Source of the DNA: Endobacter medicaginis
GTDB taxonomy: Bacteria; Pseudomonadota; Alphaproteobacteria; Acetobacterales; Acetobacteraceae
Direction: 5' to 3'
DNA: 64,000 nt
NCBI RefSeq assembly: GCF_014192375.1
Contig: NZ_JACHXV010000007.1
Location: forward strand, 1-64,000
The notes under the pieces were generated by a model. It searched no databases. It was given only the letters and a program-made list of their open reading frames with translations, and was not told the DNA's origin. Made by a program: the position numbers and the translations under genes. The number at the start of each line of letters is the position of its first letter. The first letter of the stretch is position 1. Below, piece by piece: positions 17,799-27,819 of this stretch.

Positions 17799-18757
17799 TC
17801 GAGATCGTTGCCGACGCCTCCGCCTCGGGACAGCGGCTGGATCGGTTTCTGGCCGAGTTGAGCGGACTGTCCCGCTCCCGGGTGAAGACGCTGATCGAGG
17901 CCGGATATACCAGTGTCGATGCGGTGACGGTGCGCGAGCCGGCGGCTTCGGTGCGGGCCGGCGCATGCTACCGGCTGGACCCGCCGCCACCTGTGGCCGC
18001 GACCCCCGAACCACAGGCGATCGGGCTGAACATCCTGTTCGAGGATGACGATCTGATCGTGCTCGACAAGCCGGCCGGGCTGGTGGTGCATCCGGCACCG
18101 GGCAACGAGGACGGCACGCTGGTCAACGCGCTGCTGGCACATTGCGGCGACAGCCTGCCGGGCCTGGGGGGCGAGAAGCGGCCGGGCATCGTGCATAGGT
18201 TGGACCGCGACACCTCCGGGGTCATGGTGGTGGCCAAGAGCGAGATGGCGCTGGCGGCACTCGGTCGGGCGTTTGCCGAGCGGAGCATCGCGCGGCATTA
18301 TCTCGCCTTGGCCTGGGGCGTGCCCTCGCCTACCACCGGCGAGATCGAGGGCGATATCGGGCGCGACCCGCGCGACCGCAAGCGCATGGCGGTGGTCACG
18401 CGCAACGGCAAGCCGGCGCTGACCCGGTATCGGACGCTCGCGAGCTATGCGGGTGCGGCAAGCCTGCTGGAATGCCGACTGGCGACGGGGCGGACGCATC
18501 AGATCCGGGTGCATCTGTCGGCGCGCGGGCACCCGCTGCTGGGCGATCCGGTCTATCTGCGACGCACGCCCGCCGCGGCTCGGATGCTGCCCGCACCGAT
18601 TCGTGATGCCTGCCTCGATTTTCCGCGCCAGGCGCTGCATGCGGCCAGCCTGGGCTTCATTCACCCGCGCAGCGGGGCCGAGCTGCTGTTCGAAACCGAG
18701 CCGCCGGAGGATTTCAAGTCCTTGAAAGAGCTGATTTCTGCTCCGTCAGACACGTGA
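17780..18757 (+). CDS. rluD: RluA/RluD-family pseudouridine synthase
   Basis: 325 residues. An N-terminal S4 RNA-binding domain (about 10-60, RLDRFLAELSGLSRSRVKTLI) is followed by the catalytic domain with HRLDRDTSGVMVVAK, where Asp is the catalytic residue, and the late motif ATGRTHQIRVHLSARGHPLLGD. S4 plus this architecture fits RluD, which modifies helix 69 of 23S rRNA; RluC cannot be fully excluded. Start is GTG 17780. In many alphaproteobacteria this gene precedes rpoH, as here. Confidence 0.88.
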   Translation: MLPGQVIEIVADASASGQRLDRFLAELSGLSRSRVKTLIEAGYTSVDAVTVREPAASVRAGACYRLDPPPPVAATPEPQAIGLNILFEDDDLIVLDKPAGLVVHPAPGNEDGTLVNALLAHCGDSLPGLGGEKRPGIVHRLDRDTSGVMVVAKSEMALAALGRAFAERSIARHYLALAWGVPSPTTGEIEGDIGRDPRDRKRMAVVTRNGKPALTRYRTLASYAGAASLLECRLATGRTHQIRVHLSARGHPLLGDPVYLRRTPAAARMLPAPIRDACLDFPRQALHAASLGFIHPRSGAELLFETEPPEDFKSLKELISAPSDT

Positions 18758-18777
18758 TCTCGATATGACCGGCCGAT

Positions 18778-18799
18778 TTCCGGAAGGCTCGTTCCGGAA
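18778..18799. repeat. Twin TTCCGGAA palindromes upstream of the rpoH promoter
   Basis: TTCCGGAA occurs at 18778-18785 and 18792-18799, separated by six bases, ending directly before the -35 element. The pair can fold as an 8-bp hairpin that could end the rluD transcript (no T run follows), or serve as a double binding site. Confidence 0.4.
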
Positions 18800-18802
18800 T
18801 TC

Positions 18803-18831
18803 TTGACAGGACCGTGCTGGTCCTGTATCAA
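18803..18831 (+). promoter_or_regulatory. Housekeeping-type promoter of rpoH with internal dyad
   Basis: TTGACA (18803-18808), a 17-base spacer and TATCAA (18826-18831) form a near-consensus sigma-70-type promoter about 180 bases before the rpoH ATG. The spacer region holds a perfect 8-bp dyad, ACAGGACC (18806-18813) and GGTCCTGT (18819-18826), that touches both core elements. A protein bound there would block polymerase, so it is a good repressor-site candidate. Confidence 0.7.
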
Positions 18832-18837
18832 CGTCGA

Positions 18838-19011
18838 GGGCGGAGTTCGTGCTGCAGCCCGCCCTGCCACAGAGGGAACCGACGCCGCTTCGGGGCGTGA
18901 TTTTCCAAACGTGACACCGACCGATGCACACAAGGGGCCGTTCTCACGCCTGCGCTTGCCGATCTGCGGGAGCGCATCAGGCGGGCGGAGCGCCCGAAAG
19001 GAGCCGTCAAC
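18838..19011 (+). promoter_or_regulatory. Long rpoH 5' leader, hairpin next to ribosome site
   Basis: The inferred leader is about 170 bases. A GGGCG/CGCCC stem lies immediately before the AAAGGAG ribosome site, and other GC-rich stems occur upstream. rpoH mRNAs are often translationally controlled by temperature; whether this leader does so is not shown by the sequence. Confidence 0.35.
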
Positions 19012-19899
19012 ATGGCCGCACTCGGCATCAACATGGCACCGGAAGGCAACCTCACCCGTTACCTTCAGGACATTCGCAAGTTTCCGATGCTCGCCCCGGA
19101 GGAGGAGTTCGACCTGTCACGTCGCTGGCGTGACAAGGGCGACACCGAGGCAGCACACCGTCTGGTGACCTCTCATTTGAGGTTGGTTGCCAAGATTGCA
19201 ATGGGTTATCGCGGCTACGGGCTGCCGCTCGGCGAGATGATCAGCGAGGGCAATGTCGGGATGATGCAGGCGGTCCGCCGCTTCGATCCCGAGCGTGGCT
19301 TCCGTCTGGCGACCTACGCAATGTGGTGGATCCGCGCCTCGATCCAGGAATATATCCTGCACAGCTGGTCGATGGTGAAGATGGGCACCACCGCGGCGCA
19401 GAAGAAGCTGTTCTTCAACCTGCGCCGGCTGAAGGGCCAGATGCAGGCGATCGAGGACGGTGACCTGCATCCCGAACAGGTCAGCAAGATCGCCACCACG
19501 CTGGACGTGCCGGAAGCCGACGTGATCAGCATGAACCGTCGCCTCACCGCGCCGGACCACAGCCTCAATGCGCCCGTACGCGCCGATGGCGATGGCGAGT
19601 GGCAGGACTGGCTGGTCGATGACGCCGAGAGCCAGGAAGAGACCTTCGCGGAACGCGAGGAACTCAGCGGGCGGCAGGCGATGCTGGGCGAGGCGCTCAA
19701 GACGCTGAAGGATCGCGAGCGCCACATCTTCACCGAGCGCCGGCTGAGGGAGGAGCCCACCACGCTCGAGGAGCTGTCGCAGGAATTCGGCATCTCGCGC
19801 GAGCGCGTGCGGCAGATCGAGGTGCGCGCCTTCGAGAAAGTTCAAAAGCACATGAAGGCACAGGTCACCAGCCGCAGGGTCGAGCAGATCGCCGCCTGA
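19012..19899 (+). CDS. rpoH: RNA polymerase heat-shock sigma factor RpoH (sigma-32)
   Basis: A 295-residue group 3 sigma factor. Region 1.2/2.1 starts NLTRYLQDIRKFPML. Region 2 contains LVTSHLRLVAKIAMGYRGYG and the -10-recognition segment FRLATYAMWWIRASIQEYIL. The RpoH box, QKKLFFNLRRLK, is present and diagnostic. Region 4.2 is the helix-turn-helix TLEELSQEFGISRERVRQIE. It directs polymerase to chaperone and protease promoters. Start ATG is preceded by AAAGGAG; a strong hairpin follows the stop. Confidence 0.97.
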   Translation: MAALGINMAPEGNLTRYLQDIRKFPMLAPEEEFDLSRRWRDKGDTEAAHRLVTSHLRLVAKIAMGYRGYGLPLGEMISEGNVGMMQAVRRFDPERGFRLATYAMWWIRASIQEYILHSWSMVKMGTTAAQKKLFFNLRRLKGQMQAIEDGDLHPEQVSKIATTLDVPEADVISMNRRLTAPDHSLNAPVRADGDGEWQDWLVDDAESQEETFAEREELSGRQAMLGEALKTLKDRERHIFTERRLREEPTTLEELSQEFGISRERVRQIEVRAFEKVQKHMKAQVTSRRVEQIAA

Positions 19900-19919
19900 C
19901 CACCTGCGCCGATGTGCAA

Positions 19920-19953
19920 CGACGCCCGCCCGGCCCTGCCGCGGCGGGCGTCG
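19920..19953 (+). terminator. Terminator-like hairpin after rpoH
   Basis: CGACGCCCGCC (19920-19930) pairs perfectly with GGCGGGCGTCG (19943-19953), an 11-bp GC-rich stem with a 12-base loop, 21 bases past the rpoH stop. There is no T run, as is common in high-GC genomes. It may act for both convergent transcripts. Confidence 0.6.
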
Positions 19954-19972
19954 GCGTCGGTGGCCGGCTGGC

Positions 19973-20437
19973 TCATTCGCCCCATTCTGCCAGAAGCGTC
20001 TCTATTTCCGAGCGATGACGTGTCTCCGCCATCCGGGCGGAAATCTCGAAGGCCAGACGCAGCACGATCGATATCACCTCCAGCAGCAGCCAGGCGGCGC
20101 CGATGGCGAGCCAGCCGCACAGCAGGCTGCGCGGATCACGTGCCATGGCGATCGCTGTGGCGACGTCGCCACCCGACGACCACAGTGAAACCAGCAATCG
20201 CAGGCTGGCGGCCAGGGCGAACAGGATGGCCGTGCGTGTGGTGGCTCTCGATGGGCTGGCGTCGGTCGCGACGATGGCGACCAGCGGTGCGAACAGCGCG
20301 GCGATGACGATCATCGTCGCCGGCGAGACCATCAGCACCGCGCCGCACAACACGCCCTTCAGCCACAGGAAGGCCGGCAGACGTCTGGCACCAGGTGCCG
20401 GGGCGGTTCGGGCGCGAGGCGATGCAGCGCGGGCCAT
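19973..20437 (-). CDS. Hypothetical membrane protein
   Basis: 154 residues with about three to four hydrophobic segments (GVLCGAVLMVSP..., IVIAALFAPLVAIVA, ILFALAASLRLLVSLW, SLLCGWLAIGAAWLLLEVISIVL) and a charged C-terminus. No family recognised. Its start overlaps the stop of the pseudokinase gene by one base (TGATG), so the two are co-translated and probably work together at the inner membrane. Confidence 0.7.
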   Translation of the reverse strand: MARAASPRARTAPAPGARRLPAFLWLKGVLCGAVLMVSPATMIVIAALFAPLVAIVATDASPSRATTRTAILFALAASLRLLVSLWSSGGDVATAIAMARDPRSLLCGWLAIGAAWLLLEVISIVLRLAFEISARMAETRHRSEIETLLAEWGE

Positions 20438-22383
20438 CAGGTGATGAACACGACAAAGGCGGTGGCGGCGAGGGCGAGCAGCCCGGTCCCGATGCCGATC
20501 TCGCCGGCCAGGCGCTGGGCCCGCGCCGCGAAACCGGCACGCCCGTCGCGCAGCAGTTCCAGCTTCCGGCGCAGCTCTGCGACCCGCTCACGCGCTGCGT
20601 CCTGCGCCGCCGTGTCGAGCTGGACGCGCCGCTTGTCGGCCATCGCCGACATCATGCGGGGCAGATCGCCTCTGGCGGCATGCTGCTCGACCTCCGCGAT
20701 GATCGCCGCACGGCGCGTGCGGCCGGGACGGCCCTGCAATGTCTCGCGCAGGGGTGGCAGCAGCGTGCGCGCGAGCTGGGGGCAGGCGACGCCGCGATGA
20801 CGCGCCTGCAGGCCGGCGAGCAGCGCGAGATCGGCACCGCCCGCCACGTGACGGGCGGCATCGACATCGCTGCGCAGCGCGGCGACATCGTCGCGCGCGG
20901 CCAGGAAGGCCGCGACATGGCCGTCGATCCAGCCTCGGCCCGCGTCCACCGGCAGCCGGCCGTCGGCCAGCCCGGCCTCGATGGCGGCGATCATCTCCGT
21001 CGGCGACACGATGCGCAGCACCTCCAGCACCGGCGACAGGCAGGGCAGCCTGGGATTGAGCGTGTAGAACAGCCGCAGGATCGGATCTGCGACCCCTTCG
21101 CCGCGCCAGCTTCGAGCCCGCTGCAGCCAGCCACCGAGATCGACCTGCGAGGCGGGTCGGCCCGTGGCGTGGCCCCAGCGACCGATCGCATCCGCCCTGA
21201 GGGCGCGACGCACGCTCTCGATCGCGGCGGTATCGCGCGACAGCACGGCGGCATAGAGGATCGCACCCATGGCGTCGGGCCACAGGAAGCGGCCCTCCCA
21301 CAGCAACGGCGCCTTGGGATCGAGAATGACGGCGGCGCGCAGGGCGAGCAGGCTGTCCGCGCCGTCATGGTCGGCGTCGGGCGCAGCATTGATCAGTTCG
21401 TCAAGGCGCGCGGCGATGGCCGGCGATTCCATGGCACGACGCAGCCACTGACTCACGGCGCCTGAGCGCAGCAGTCGAACCCCGTCATGCGGCGAGCGGC
21501 CGATGGCGAGGACGAGCATCGGCAGGTTCCACGCCGCGCACTCGCCGATCTCGAGCGGGCGCAAGGCTCTCGCGGCGACCCGGCGCACGCCGCGCCGCTC
21601 CCGCCGCACCGCCAGATCGGCGAGCGTCGCCGCCGCGGGCCGCTGGTCCGGATCGTCGGCAAGCATGCTGCGGAGCAGGTCGGCAAGGCCTGGCACGATG
21701 CGTTCATCGGCCGTCATGGCGCCGAAGCTGCCGAATTCGAGCTTGCGCTCGATGATGACGGAATCGGGCAGGCCGGGCATCGGCTGATGACCGAGGTGAA
21801 GCGCGAGCGCGAGGGCACCGAGGGCGTAGACGTCATCGGCAATGGTGCCTTCGCCGCGTGCCTGCGGCGGACAGACGGCAACCCAGGGCGATTCGGCACG
21901 GGCGTCCTGCCCCGACGCAGCGCTGCTGGTCCAGCACGGCCCCAGGACCGCCGGCTGGTCGGCACCGCCGAACACGTTGTCGGGCCGGATGGCGCGATGG
22001 GTCAGTCCCTGCGCCTGGAGGGTGACCAGGCACGCGGCCACGGGCCGGATCAGATGGGTGATGATCTGCGCCTCGCTCCAGGGCGCCGTCTGGGCACCGA
22101 GCGCCGGCGAGGCCGGCTGCCCGACCACGAACCAGGACGCCGCGGCCGAGACATGCTGGGCGGCGGGCGCAATCAGCCCGGCCCCTGCGCCTGTGAACGC
22201 CGCGGCGCGCCCGCGGGGCGGAACCCCGTTGCCGACGCGCAGGGCGACGAACCGGCCGCTGCCGCCGCGGTGCGTGACCTCGACGGCATCGACGCCGCCG
22301 ATGGAGGGCGCCGGCCGCCGGGTGGCGACGACGAAGCGCTCATCGATGACGAGTTCGGCCGGATCCTCTGCTGCCTGGCTCAT
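20437..22383 (-). CDS. Membrane-anchored protein-kinase-like protein (pseudokinase)
   Basis: 648 residues. The N-terminal 260 follow a Ser/Thr protein-kinase fold: a glycine-rich THRGGSGRF loop, HRAIRPDNVF at 129-138 in the catalytic-loop position, DDVYALGALALALHLG, and RPAAATLADL near the lobe end. Key residues are missing: the HRD Asp is Ala131, the adjacent Lys is Arg, the DFG motif is replaced by LGP, and the VAIK Lys is absent. The middle (about 260-560) is alpha-helical with no known domain. A coiled-coil-like Arg-rich segment precedes one C-terminal membrane helix ending FVVFIT. Likely a scaffold or regulator rather than an active kinase; first gene of a pair. Confidence 0.78.
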   Translation of the reverse strand: MSQAAEDPAELVIDERFVVATRRPAPSIGGVDAVEVTHRGGSGRFVALRVGNGVPPRGRAAAFTGAGAGLIAPAAQHVSAAASWFVVGQPASPALGAQTAPWSEAQIITHLIRPVAACLVTLQAQGLTHRAIRPDNVFGGADQPAVLGPCWTSSAASGQDARAESPWVAVCPPQARGEGTIADDVYALGALALALHLGHQPMPGLPDSVIIERKLEFGSFGAMTADERIVPGLADLLRSMLADDPDQRPAAATLADLAVRRERRGVRRVAARALRPLEIGECAAWNLPMLVLAIGRSPHDGVRLLRSGAVSQWLRRAMESPAIAARLDELINAAPDADHDGADSLLALRAAVILDPKAPLLWEGRFLWPDAMGAILYAAVLSRDTAAIESVRRALRADAIGRWGHATGRPASQVDLGGWLQRARSWRGEGVADPILRLFYTLNPRLPCLSPVLEVLRIVSPTEMIAAIEAGLADGRLPVDAGRGWIDGHVAAFLAARDDVAALRSDVDAARHVAGGADLALLAGLQARHRGVACPQLARTLLPPLRETLQGRPGRTRRAAIIAEVEQHAARGDLPRMMSAMADKRRVQLDTAAQDAARERVAELRRKLELLRDGRAGFAARAQRLAGEIGIGTGLLALAATAFVVFIT

Positions 22384-22452
22384 GCGGGCAGCATGGCAGC
22401 AGAGGGTTAATGGAAGGTTATGTCGGCAGCAGCGGCCCCTGCCCGCGCGGGA

Positions 22453-23729
<1,277 letters not shown>

Positions 23730-23742
<13 letters not shown>

Positions 23743-24953
23743 GCTTGTCCGTCCCGCAGAATATGGGTGCAGCCGAGACGCGCAGCCTCGGCGATGTCGT
23801 CGCCGGGGGCGTCGCTGCAGGCAGCGCCCGAGTCGAAGCCGGCAATGGTCACGAAGCCCTGCGCGCGCAGCGCCTCGGCCTGGCCGATGGCGGAAGCCGG
23901 CACCCAGACCCGCGGACGCGCCGGCCGTGCGGGTGCCGCGCGCAATAGCGCCTCGGGGCGAAGGGTGAGGCCGCAGGCAGGCTCGTCGGCGCCGCCGACA
24001 TACTGGCCGCCGCGGCCGACCTGCTCGCGCCCGGCATAGACCGTGACACTGACGCCGGTATGGTACTGCCAGCCGCGGAAATCGACCGGATCGAGGGTGA
24101 GGGTCGCCAGTGGAAGACGGGCGCGGATGGCCTGCACGCTGGCTTCCAGCCGCTCGGCGAGCCGGCGCGCCTCGCCCGCGAGCGGGGCTGCCATCAGCAT
24201 CGCCAGCGCGCGCGGCACCGGACCGGCGGAGAGCAGCAGGTCGCCGAGCACCCCGGCCAGCGGACCGCCCTCCCGGGCGACGATGGCGGCATCCTTGCGG
24301 TCGAGCGCATGCAGCAGGCGGCGGCGCTGGTCCAGACCCAGCTCGGCCTGCTCGATCATGACCGCGGCAAGGCGCGGCAGGGTGAGATCGAAGCTCACGC
24401 GCGGCACGTTGAGCGCGTCCAGCGCCTCGGCGGCCACCGCGACGATCTCGGCATCGGCGCGCGGATCGTCGATGCCGATCAGCTCGATTCCGGCCTGGCT
24501 GACCTGGCGTTCCGGATCGAGGGTGGCGCCATGCAGCAGCACGCAGGGCCCGGCATAGGCCAGACGCAGCGGGCGCGGGGCGCGCCGTAGCCTGGTCGCG
24601 GCGATGCGCGCGACCTGCGGCGTCATGTCGGGGCGCAGGCCCATCATGCGATGCGTGTCGGGATCCATCAGCCGGAAGGCCTGGCCGGCGACCGCGGCAC
24701 CTGAGCCGCCGAACAGGCTGTCCTCGAACTCCAGCAGCGGCGGCTTGACGCGGTCGTAGCCATGGGCGGCGAAGATGCCCATCATCGTCTCGATGGCCCG
24801 CGCCTCGGTCTCGGCCTCGGGCGGCAGTACGTCGCGCAGGCCGGACGGCAGCAGCGCCGCACTCGGCGGCGGCTCGCCACCGCCATCGGTGGCGCGGTCG
24901 AACTCGACGAGGGACTCAGGCAGGGAGTCGGGAAGCTGTCCGGGCCGGGTCAT
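23730..24953 (-). CDS. hisZ: ATP phosphoribosyltransferase regulatory subunit HisZ
   Basis: 407 residues resembling the catalytic core of histidyl-tRNA synthetase ([40 protein letters not shown]) but lacking the anticodon-binding domain. This is the hallmark of HisZ, which forms a complex with the short HisG to start histidine synthesis and confers feedback control. The region QYVGGADE and the C-terminal part fit HisZ. It overlaps purA (13 bases) and serC (4 bases). HisG is not in the window. Confidence 0.92.
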
Positions 24954-26155
24954 GCGTGCTGGCCTTCGATCGCGTCGATCGCCCAGTCGATCCAGGGCAG
25001 CAGGGCCGCGATGTCGGAGGCCTCAACCGTCGCCCCGCCCCAGATGCGCAGGCCGGGCGGCGCGTCGCGGTAGGAGGCGATGTCGTAGGCGACACCCTCC
25101 GCCTCCAGCAGTGCTGCGACCGCCTTGGCCGCCCTGCCCTGCCCCGCCGCATCGAGGACGACGAACCACGGCGCGGTGATGCGCAGGCAGATCGAGGTGC
25201 AGGAGCGCGTGGCTTCGGTGGCGGCGAGGAAGCCGACGCGGCCGGAACGCGCCACCCAGTCGGCGACCAGAGCGAGATTGCCTTCCGCGCGGCCCTTGAG
25301 CGCCGGCAGACCGCCGATCCGCTCGGCCCAGGCGAGACTGTCGAGCGCGTCCTCGACGCAGAGCATCGACGGCGTGTTGATCGTGTCACCGGAGAAGATG
25401 CCGCCGATCAGCGCGCCAGCAGCCTCGGTCGTGGCGGTGGTGAGGCGGAAGATGCGCGGCAGCGGACGCGGCGCGGGTGCGGCCTCGAGCCGGGCCAGCG
25501 CGCGGGGCGACAGCGCGATCATGCCGTGCGCCGCCTCGCCGCCGAGCGCCTTCTGCCACGACCAGGTCACCACATCGAGCCGGTCCCAGGGCAGCTCCAT
25601 CGCGAAGGCGGCGGAGGTGGCGTCGCAGATGGCGAGGCCGCCGCGATCGGGATCGATCCAGCCGCCATCGGGGATGCGAACGCCCGAGGTGGTGCCGTTG
25701 AAGGCGAACACCACGTCACGCGACCAGTCGAGCCCCGACAGATCCGGCAGCGCGCCATAGGCGGCCTTGTGGATACGCGTGTTCGGCAGGGCGAGATGGC
25801 GGGCGACGTCCTGCGCCCAGGCGGCACCGAAGCTCTCGAAAGCGATCATCTCCGCGCCGCGCGCATCCAGCAGCGCCCACAGCGCGAGTTCGACCGCCCC
25901 GGTATCGGAGGCCGGCACGATGGCGGTCTTCCAGCCTTCGGGAATGCCGAGCAGGGCGGCCGATCGCTCGATCACCGCACGCAGCTTCGCGCGTCCCTCG
26001 GCAGAGCGATGCGAGCGGCCGACCAGCGCATCCGACAGCGCGTCGAGGCGCCAGCCGGGGCGCTTCGCGCAGGGGCCGGAGGAGAAGTTCGGATTGGCTG
26101 GGCGCTGCGCGGGGCGGATCGGAGCGGGTCGGGGCGGGGCGGAGGGCGTCGGCAA
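24950..26155 (-). CDS. serC: Phosphoserine aminotransferase
   Basis: A 401-residue PLP-dependent class V aminotransferase making phosphoserine from 3-phosphohydroxypyruvate. It is of the alphaproteobacterial type ([13 protein letters not shown] near residue 23; [13 protein letters not shown]). The PLP lysine is in [14 protein letters not shown] (about residue 195), and [15 protein letters not shown] is also typical. The start is TTG 26155: the N-terminal Pro-rich segment has no ATG and the TTG sits right after the leader RNA. Overlaps hisZ by 4 bases. serA, often placed after serC in relatives, is absent here. Confidence 0.94.
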   Translation of the reverse strand: MPTPSAPPRPAPIRPAQRPANPNFSSGPCAKRPGWRLDALSDALVGRSHRSAEGRAKLRAVIERSAALLGIPEGWKTAIVPASDTGAVELALWALLDARGAEMIAFESFGAAWAQDVARHLALPNTRIHKAAYGALPDLSGLDWSRDVVFAFNGTTSGVRIPDGGWIDPDRGGLAICDATSAAFAMELPWDRLDVVTWSWQKALGGEAAHGMIALSPRALARLEAAPAPRPLPRIFRLTTATTEAAGALIGGIFSGDTINTPSMLCVEDALDSLAWAERIGGLPALKGRAEGNLALVADWVARSGRVGFLAATEATRSCTSICLRITAPWFVVLDAAGQGRAAKAVAALLEAEGVAYDIASYRDAPPGLRIWGGATVEASDIAALLPWIDWAIDAIEGQHA

Positions 26156-26206
26156 CGTCTCGATCTGTGAAATCTGGGGCTGGGACAGGTGAGCCCGCTC
26201 GCGGGC
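26156..26206 (-). ncRNA. serC leader RNA (serC motif)
   Basis: Directly before serC the minus strand reads a GC hairpin GCCCG-CGAG-CGGGC, then CACCTGTCCCAG, then CCCAGATTTCACAG ending 13 bases before the start codon. CTGT and ACAG can form a second stem. This hairpin, CCUGUC and AGAUUU(C)ACAG order is what I recall of the serC RNA motif described upstream of serC in alphaproteobacteria. It is a cis leader presumed to regulate translation; the ligand, if any, is unknown to me. A covariance-model search would confirm it. Confidence 0.75.
26160..26178. repeat. Direct repeat copy A (within serC leader)
   Basis: TCGAYCTGTGAAATCTGGG (plus strand) is the first of two copies matching at 18 of 19 positions; the other is at 26289-26307. 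This copy is the 3' half of the serC leader RNA. Confidence 0.8.
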
Positions 26207-26209
26207 GGC

Positions 26210-26226
26210 GCACCCTAGCAGGGTGC
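26210..26226 (-). promoter_or_regulatory. Dyad at the presumed serC promoter -10 region
   Basis: GCACCCT (26210-26216) and AGGGTGC (26220-26226) form a perfect 7-bp dyad. On the minus strand it contains TAGGGT, a possible -10, with TGTCCA 17 bases upstream as a weak -35. Transcription would start at the leader RNA hairpin. Confidence 0.35.
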
Positions 26227-26288
26227 CGCAAGGCTGGACAGGCCGGGCAGGCCACGCCGACGCGCATCTCTCTCATGCGCCGGGAGGA

Positions 26289-26307
26289 TCGACCTGTGAA
26301 ATCTGGG
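26289..26307. repeat. Direct repeat copy B (partial serC-leader duplicate)
   Basis: The second copy of the 19-base sequence, 129 bases from copy A and 19 bases downstream of the hyfG-like stop on the minus strand. It lacks the first hairpin of the leader and does not precede a gene directly, so it looks like a duplicated or displaced fragment of the serC leader. Confidence 0.75.
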
Positions 26308-26325
26308 ACCGGGCCTGCCGGAGCC

Positions 26326-27819
26326 TCACCGATCGGCGGCGGTGATCGCCGCAGAGAGCGACGCGATCGCCGGCGACAGCCGCTCGCCCGGCAGCCCGGC
26401 GAGCAGCCCCGGCAACGCCGACCACAGCGGCAACGACGGCTCGGCGAACCACACCGAGGCCACCAGACCGGCCTCCAGGCGCACCCACGCCCAGACCGGT
26501 CCGTCCGGCCCTTCCGCCACGCCGAGCCCCTCGCCGCCAATGCCGGCGAAGGCCGGCTTGAGCGGCAGGGTCGCCTGACCGGCCGGGCGCAGGCCCGCTT
26601 GCGGATCGAGCCGGTCGAGCGATGCGCCGATCTCGTCGAGGCGCAGCCGCGCGCGCGCCAGCGCATCGCCGCAGGACAGCGCCGCCCCGAGCTGTCGTCC
26701 GCCGAGGCGACGCGCATCGAATGCCTGGCCGGAGGCGCGGCCGGCCACGCCGAGGACGCCATGGTCGCGCGCCTCCGACGGGGCGAGCCGGGCGAGACCG
26801 CACAGCGCGCCCGACAGGGACGCGTCGAAGCGGCGCGCAAGCCGGGCCCAGCCGGTCCGCCACGCCGCGGCGTGTGCGCCCAGCGACGGCATCGCCGGCG
26901 CCGCATCGCCCGGCGAGATCGTGTCGTAGAGCAGCCGGTGGTCCCAGCCATCGGCGCAGGTGGCGCGCAGGCCTTCCAGCGCCTCGGCGAAATCCTCCGC
27001 CAGTGCCGCCGCGCCGAGGCTTGCGGCCAGGCGCCCGAGCGCATGCAGATGCCCCGCGCAGCGCTCCAGCTCCAGCAGCGCATCCCGACGCGAGGCCAGT
27101 TCGCCGCTGCCTGCCTCGCTGAACCCCGCCACATCCTCGATCGCCCGCGCCAGGGCGAGTGCATGGGTGACGGACGAGCCGGCGTCGATCCGGCCGGCCA
27201 GACGCACCGCGGCCCCGACCGGACGGCCCGACAGCAGCGAATCGATGCCGCGATGCGCGAATCCGAGCCTTGGCTCGACCGCCAGCACCCGGCCGCCGGC
27301 GACGCTGACGGCCGCCATCCAGGGCGGCTCCGGCGCCTCGCTGCGCGCCGGCCCGTCGATGCGCAGCACGCCGCCGGCGCGCTCGCGCCCCGCGACGGCG
27401 GCGAATTCGATCGGTTCCGGCGGGTAGATCGCCGGTCCGGGCCGGGCGGCGCGCGGCGCGGTCAGCCCCCAGGCGCCGTGATCGAGCCAGGGACGCAGGT
27501 CGCGCGCACCCATCGCCTCGTGCCCCCACAGGTCGCGCAGGATGCGCTCGTTCAGCACCGCGCCCGGACGGGCCGGCGACAGCGCCTGGTAGCGCTGCCG
27601 CTCGATCGCGGTGCTCGCGACCAGAGGCTGCCCGGCTTCGTCGAGAAACAGCGCATGCACCTCCGGCCCATCCGACCACACCGACAGCAGCAGCAGCGGA
27701 TCATCGGCCAGCGCCGCGACGAGATCGCCCCAGCCGGCCTCGCCGAGCCGATGGCGGCGCAGCAGCCCGGTCGAGGACAGGGCCGGGACCGCGCGGATCA
27801 GGGCGGCGGCGCGGCTCAT
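26326..27819 (-). CDS. hyfG: HyfG-like (NuoC/NuoD-related) large subunit without nickel ligands
   Basis: 497 residues. An N-terminal NuoC-like domain (about 1-110) leads into a NuoD/[NiFe]-hydrogenase-large-subunit-like domain with VEPRLGFAHRGIDSLLSGR and GRIDAGSSVTHALALARAIE. In true group 4 hydrogenases the latter position reads ERICGIC, and a C-terminal DPCxxC follows. Both Cys pairs are missing here, so it cannot hold a NiFe centre. It fits the 'energy-converting hydrogenase-related' (Ehr) complexes, whose function is unknown. Last of five genes each overlapping by 4 bases; the start ATG 27819 overlaps the stop of the HyfF-like gene. Confidence 0.8.
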   Translation of the reverse strand: MSRAAALIRAVPALSSTGLLRRHRLGEAGWGDLVAALADDPLLLLSVWSDGPEVHALFLDEAGQPLVASTAIERQRYQALSPARPGAVLNERILRDLWGHEAMGARDLRPWLDHGAWGLTAPRAARPGPAIYPPEPIEFAAVAGRERAGGVLRIDGPARSEAPEPPWMAAVSVAGGRVLAVEPRLGFAHRGIDSLLSGRPVGAAVRLAGRIDAGSSVTHALALARAIEDVAGFSEAGSGELASRRDALLELERCAGHLHALGRLAASLGAAALAEDFAEALEGLRATCADGWDHRLLYDTISPGDAAPAMPSLGAHAAAWRTGWARLARRFDASLSGALCGLARLAPSEARDHGVLGVAGRASGQAFDARRLGGRQLGAALSCGDALARARLRLDEIGASLDRLDPQAGLRPAGQATLPLKPAFAGIGGEGLGVAEGPDGPVWAWVRLEAGLVASVWFAEPSLPLWSALPGLLAGLPGERLSPAIASLSAAITAADR

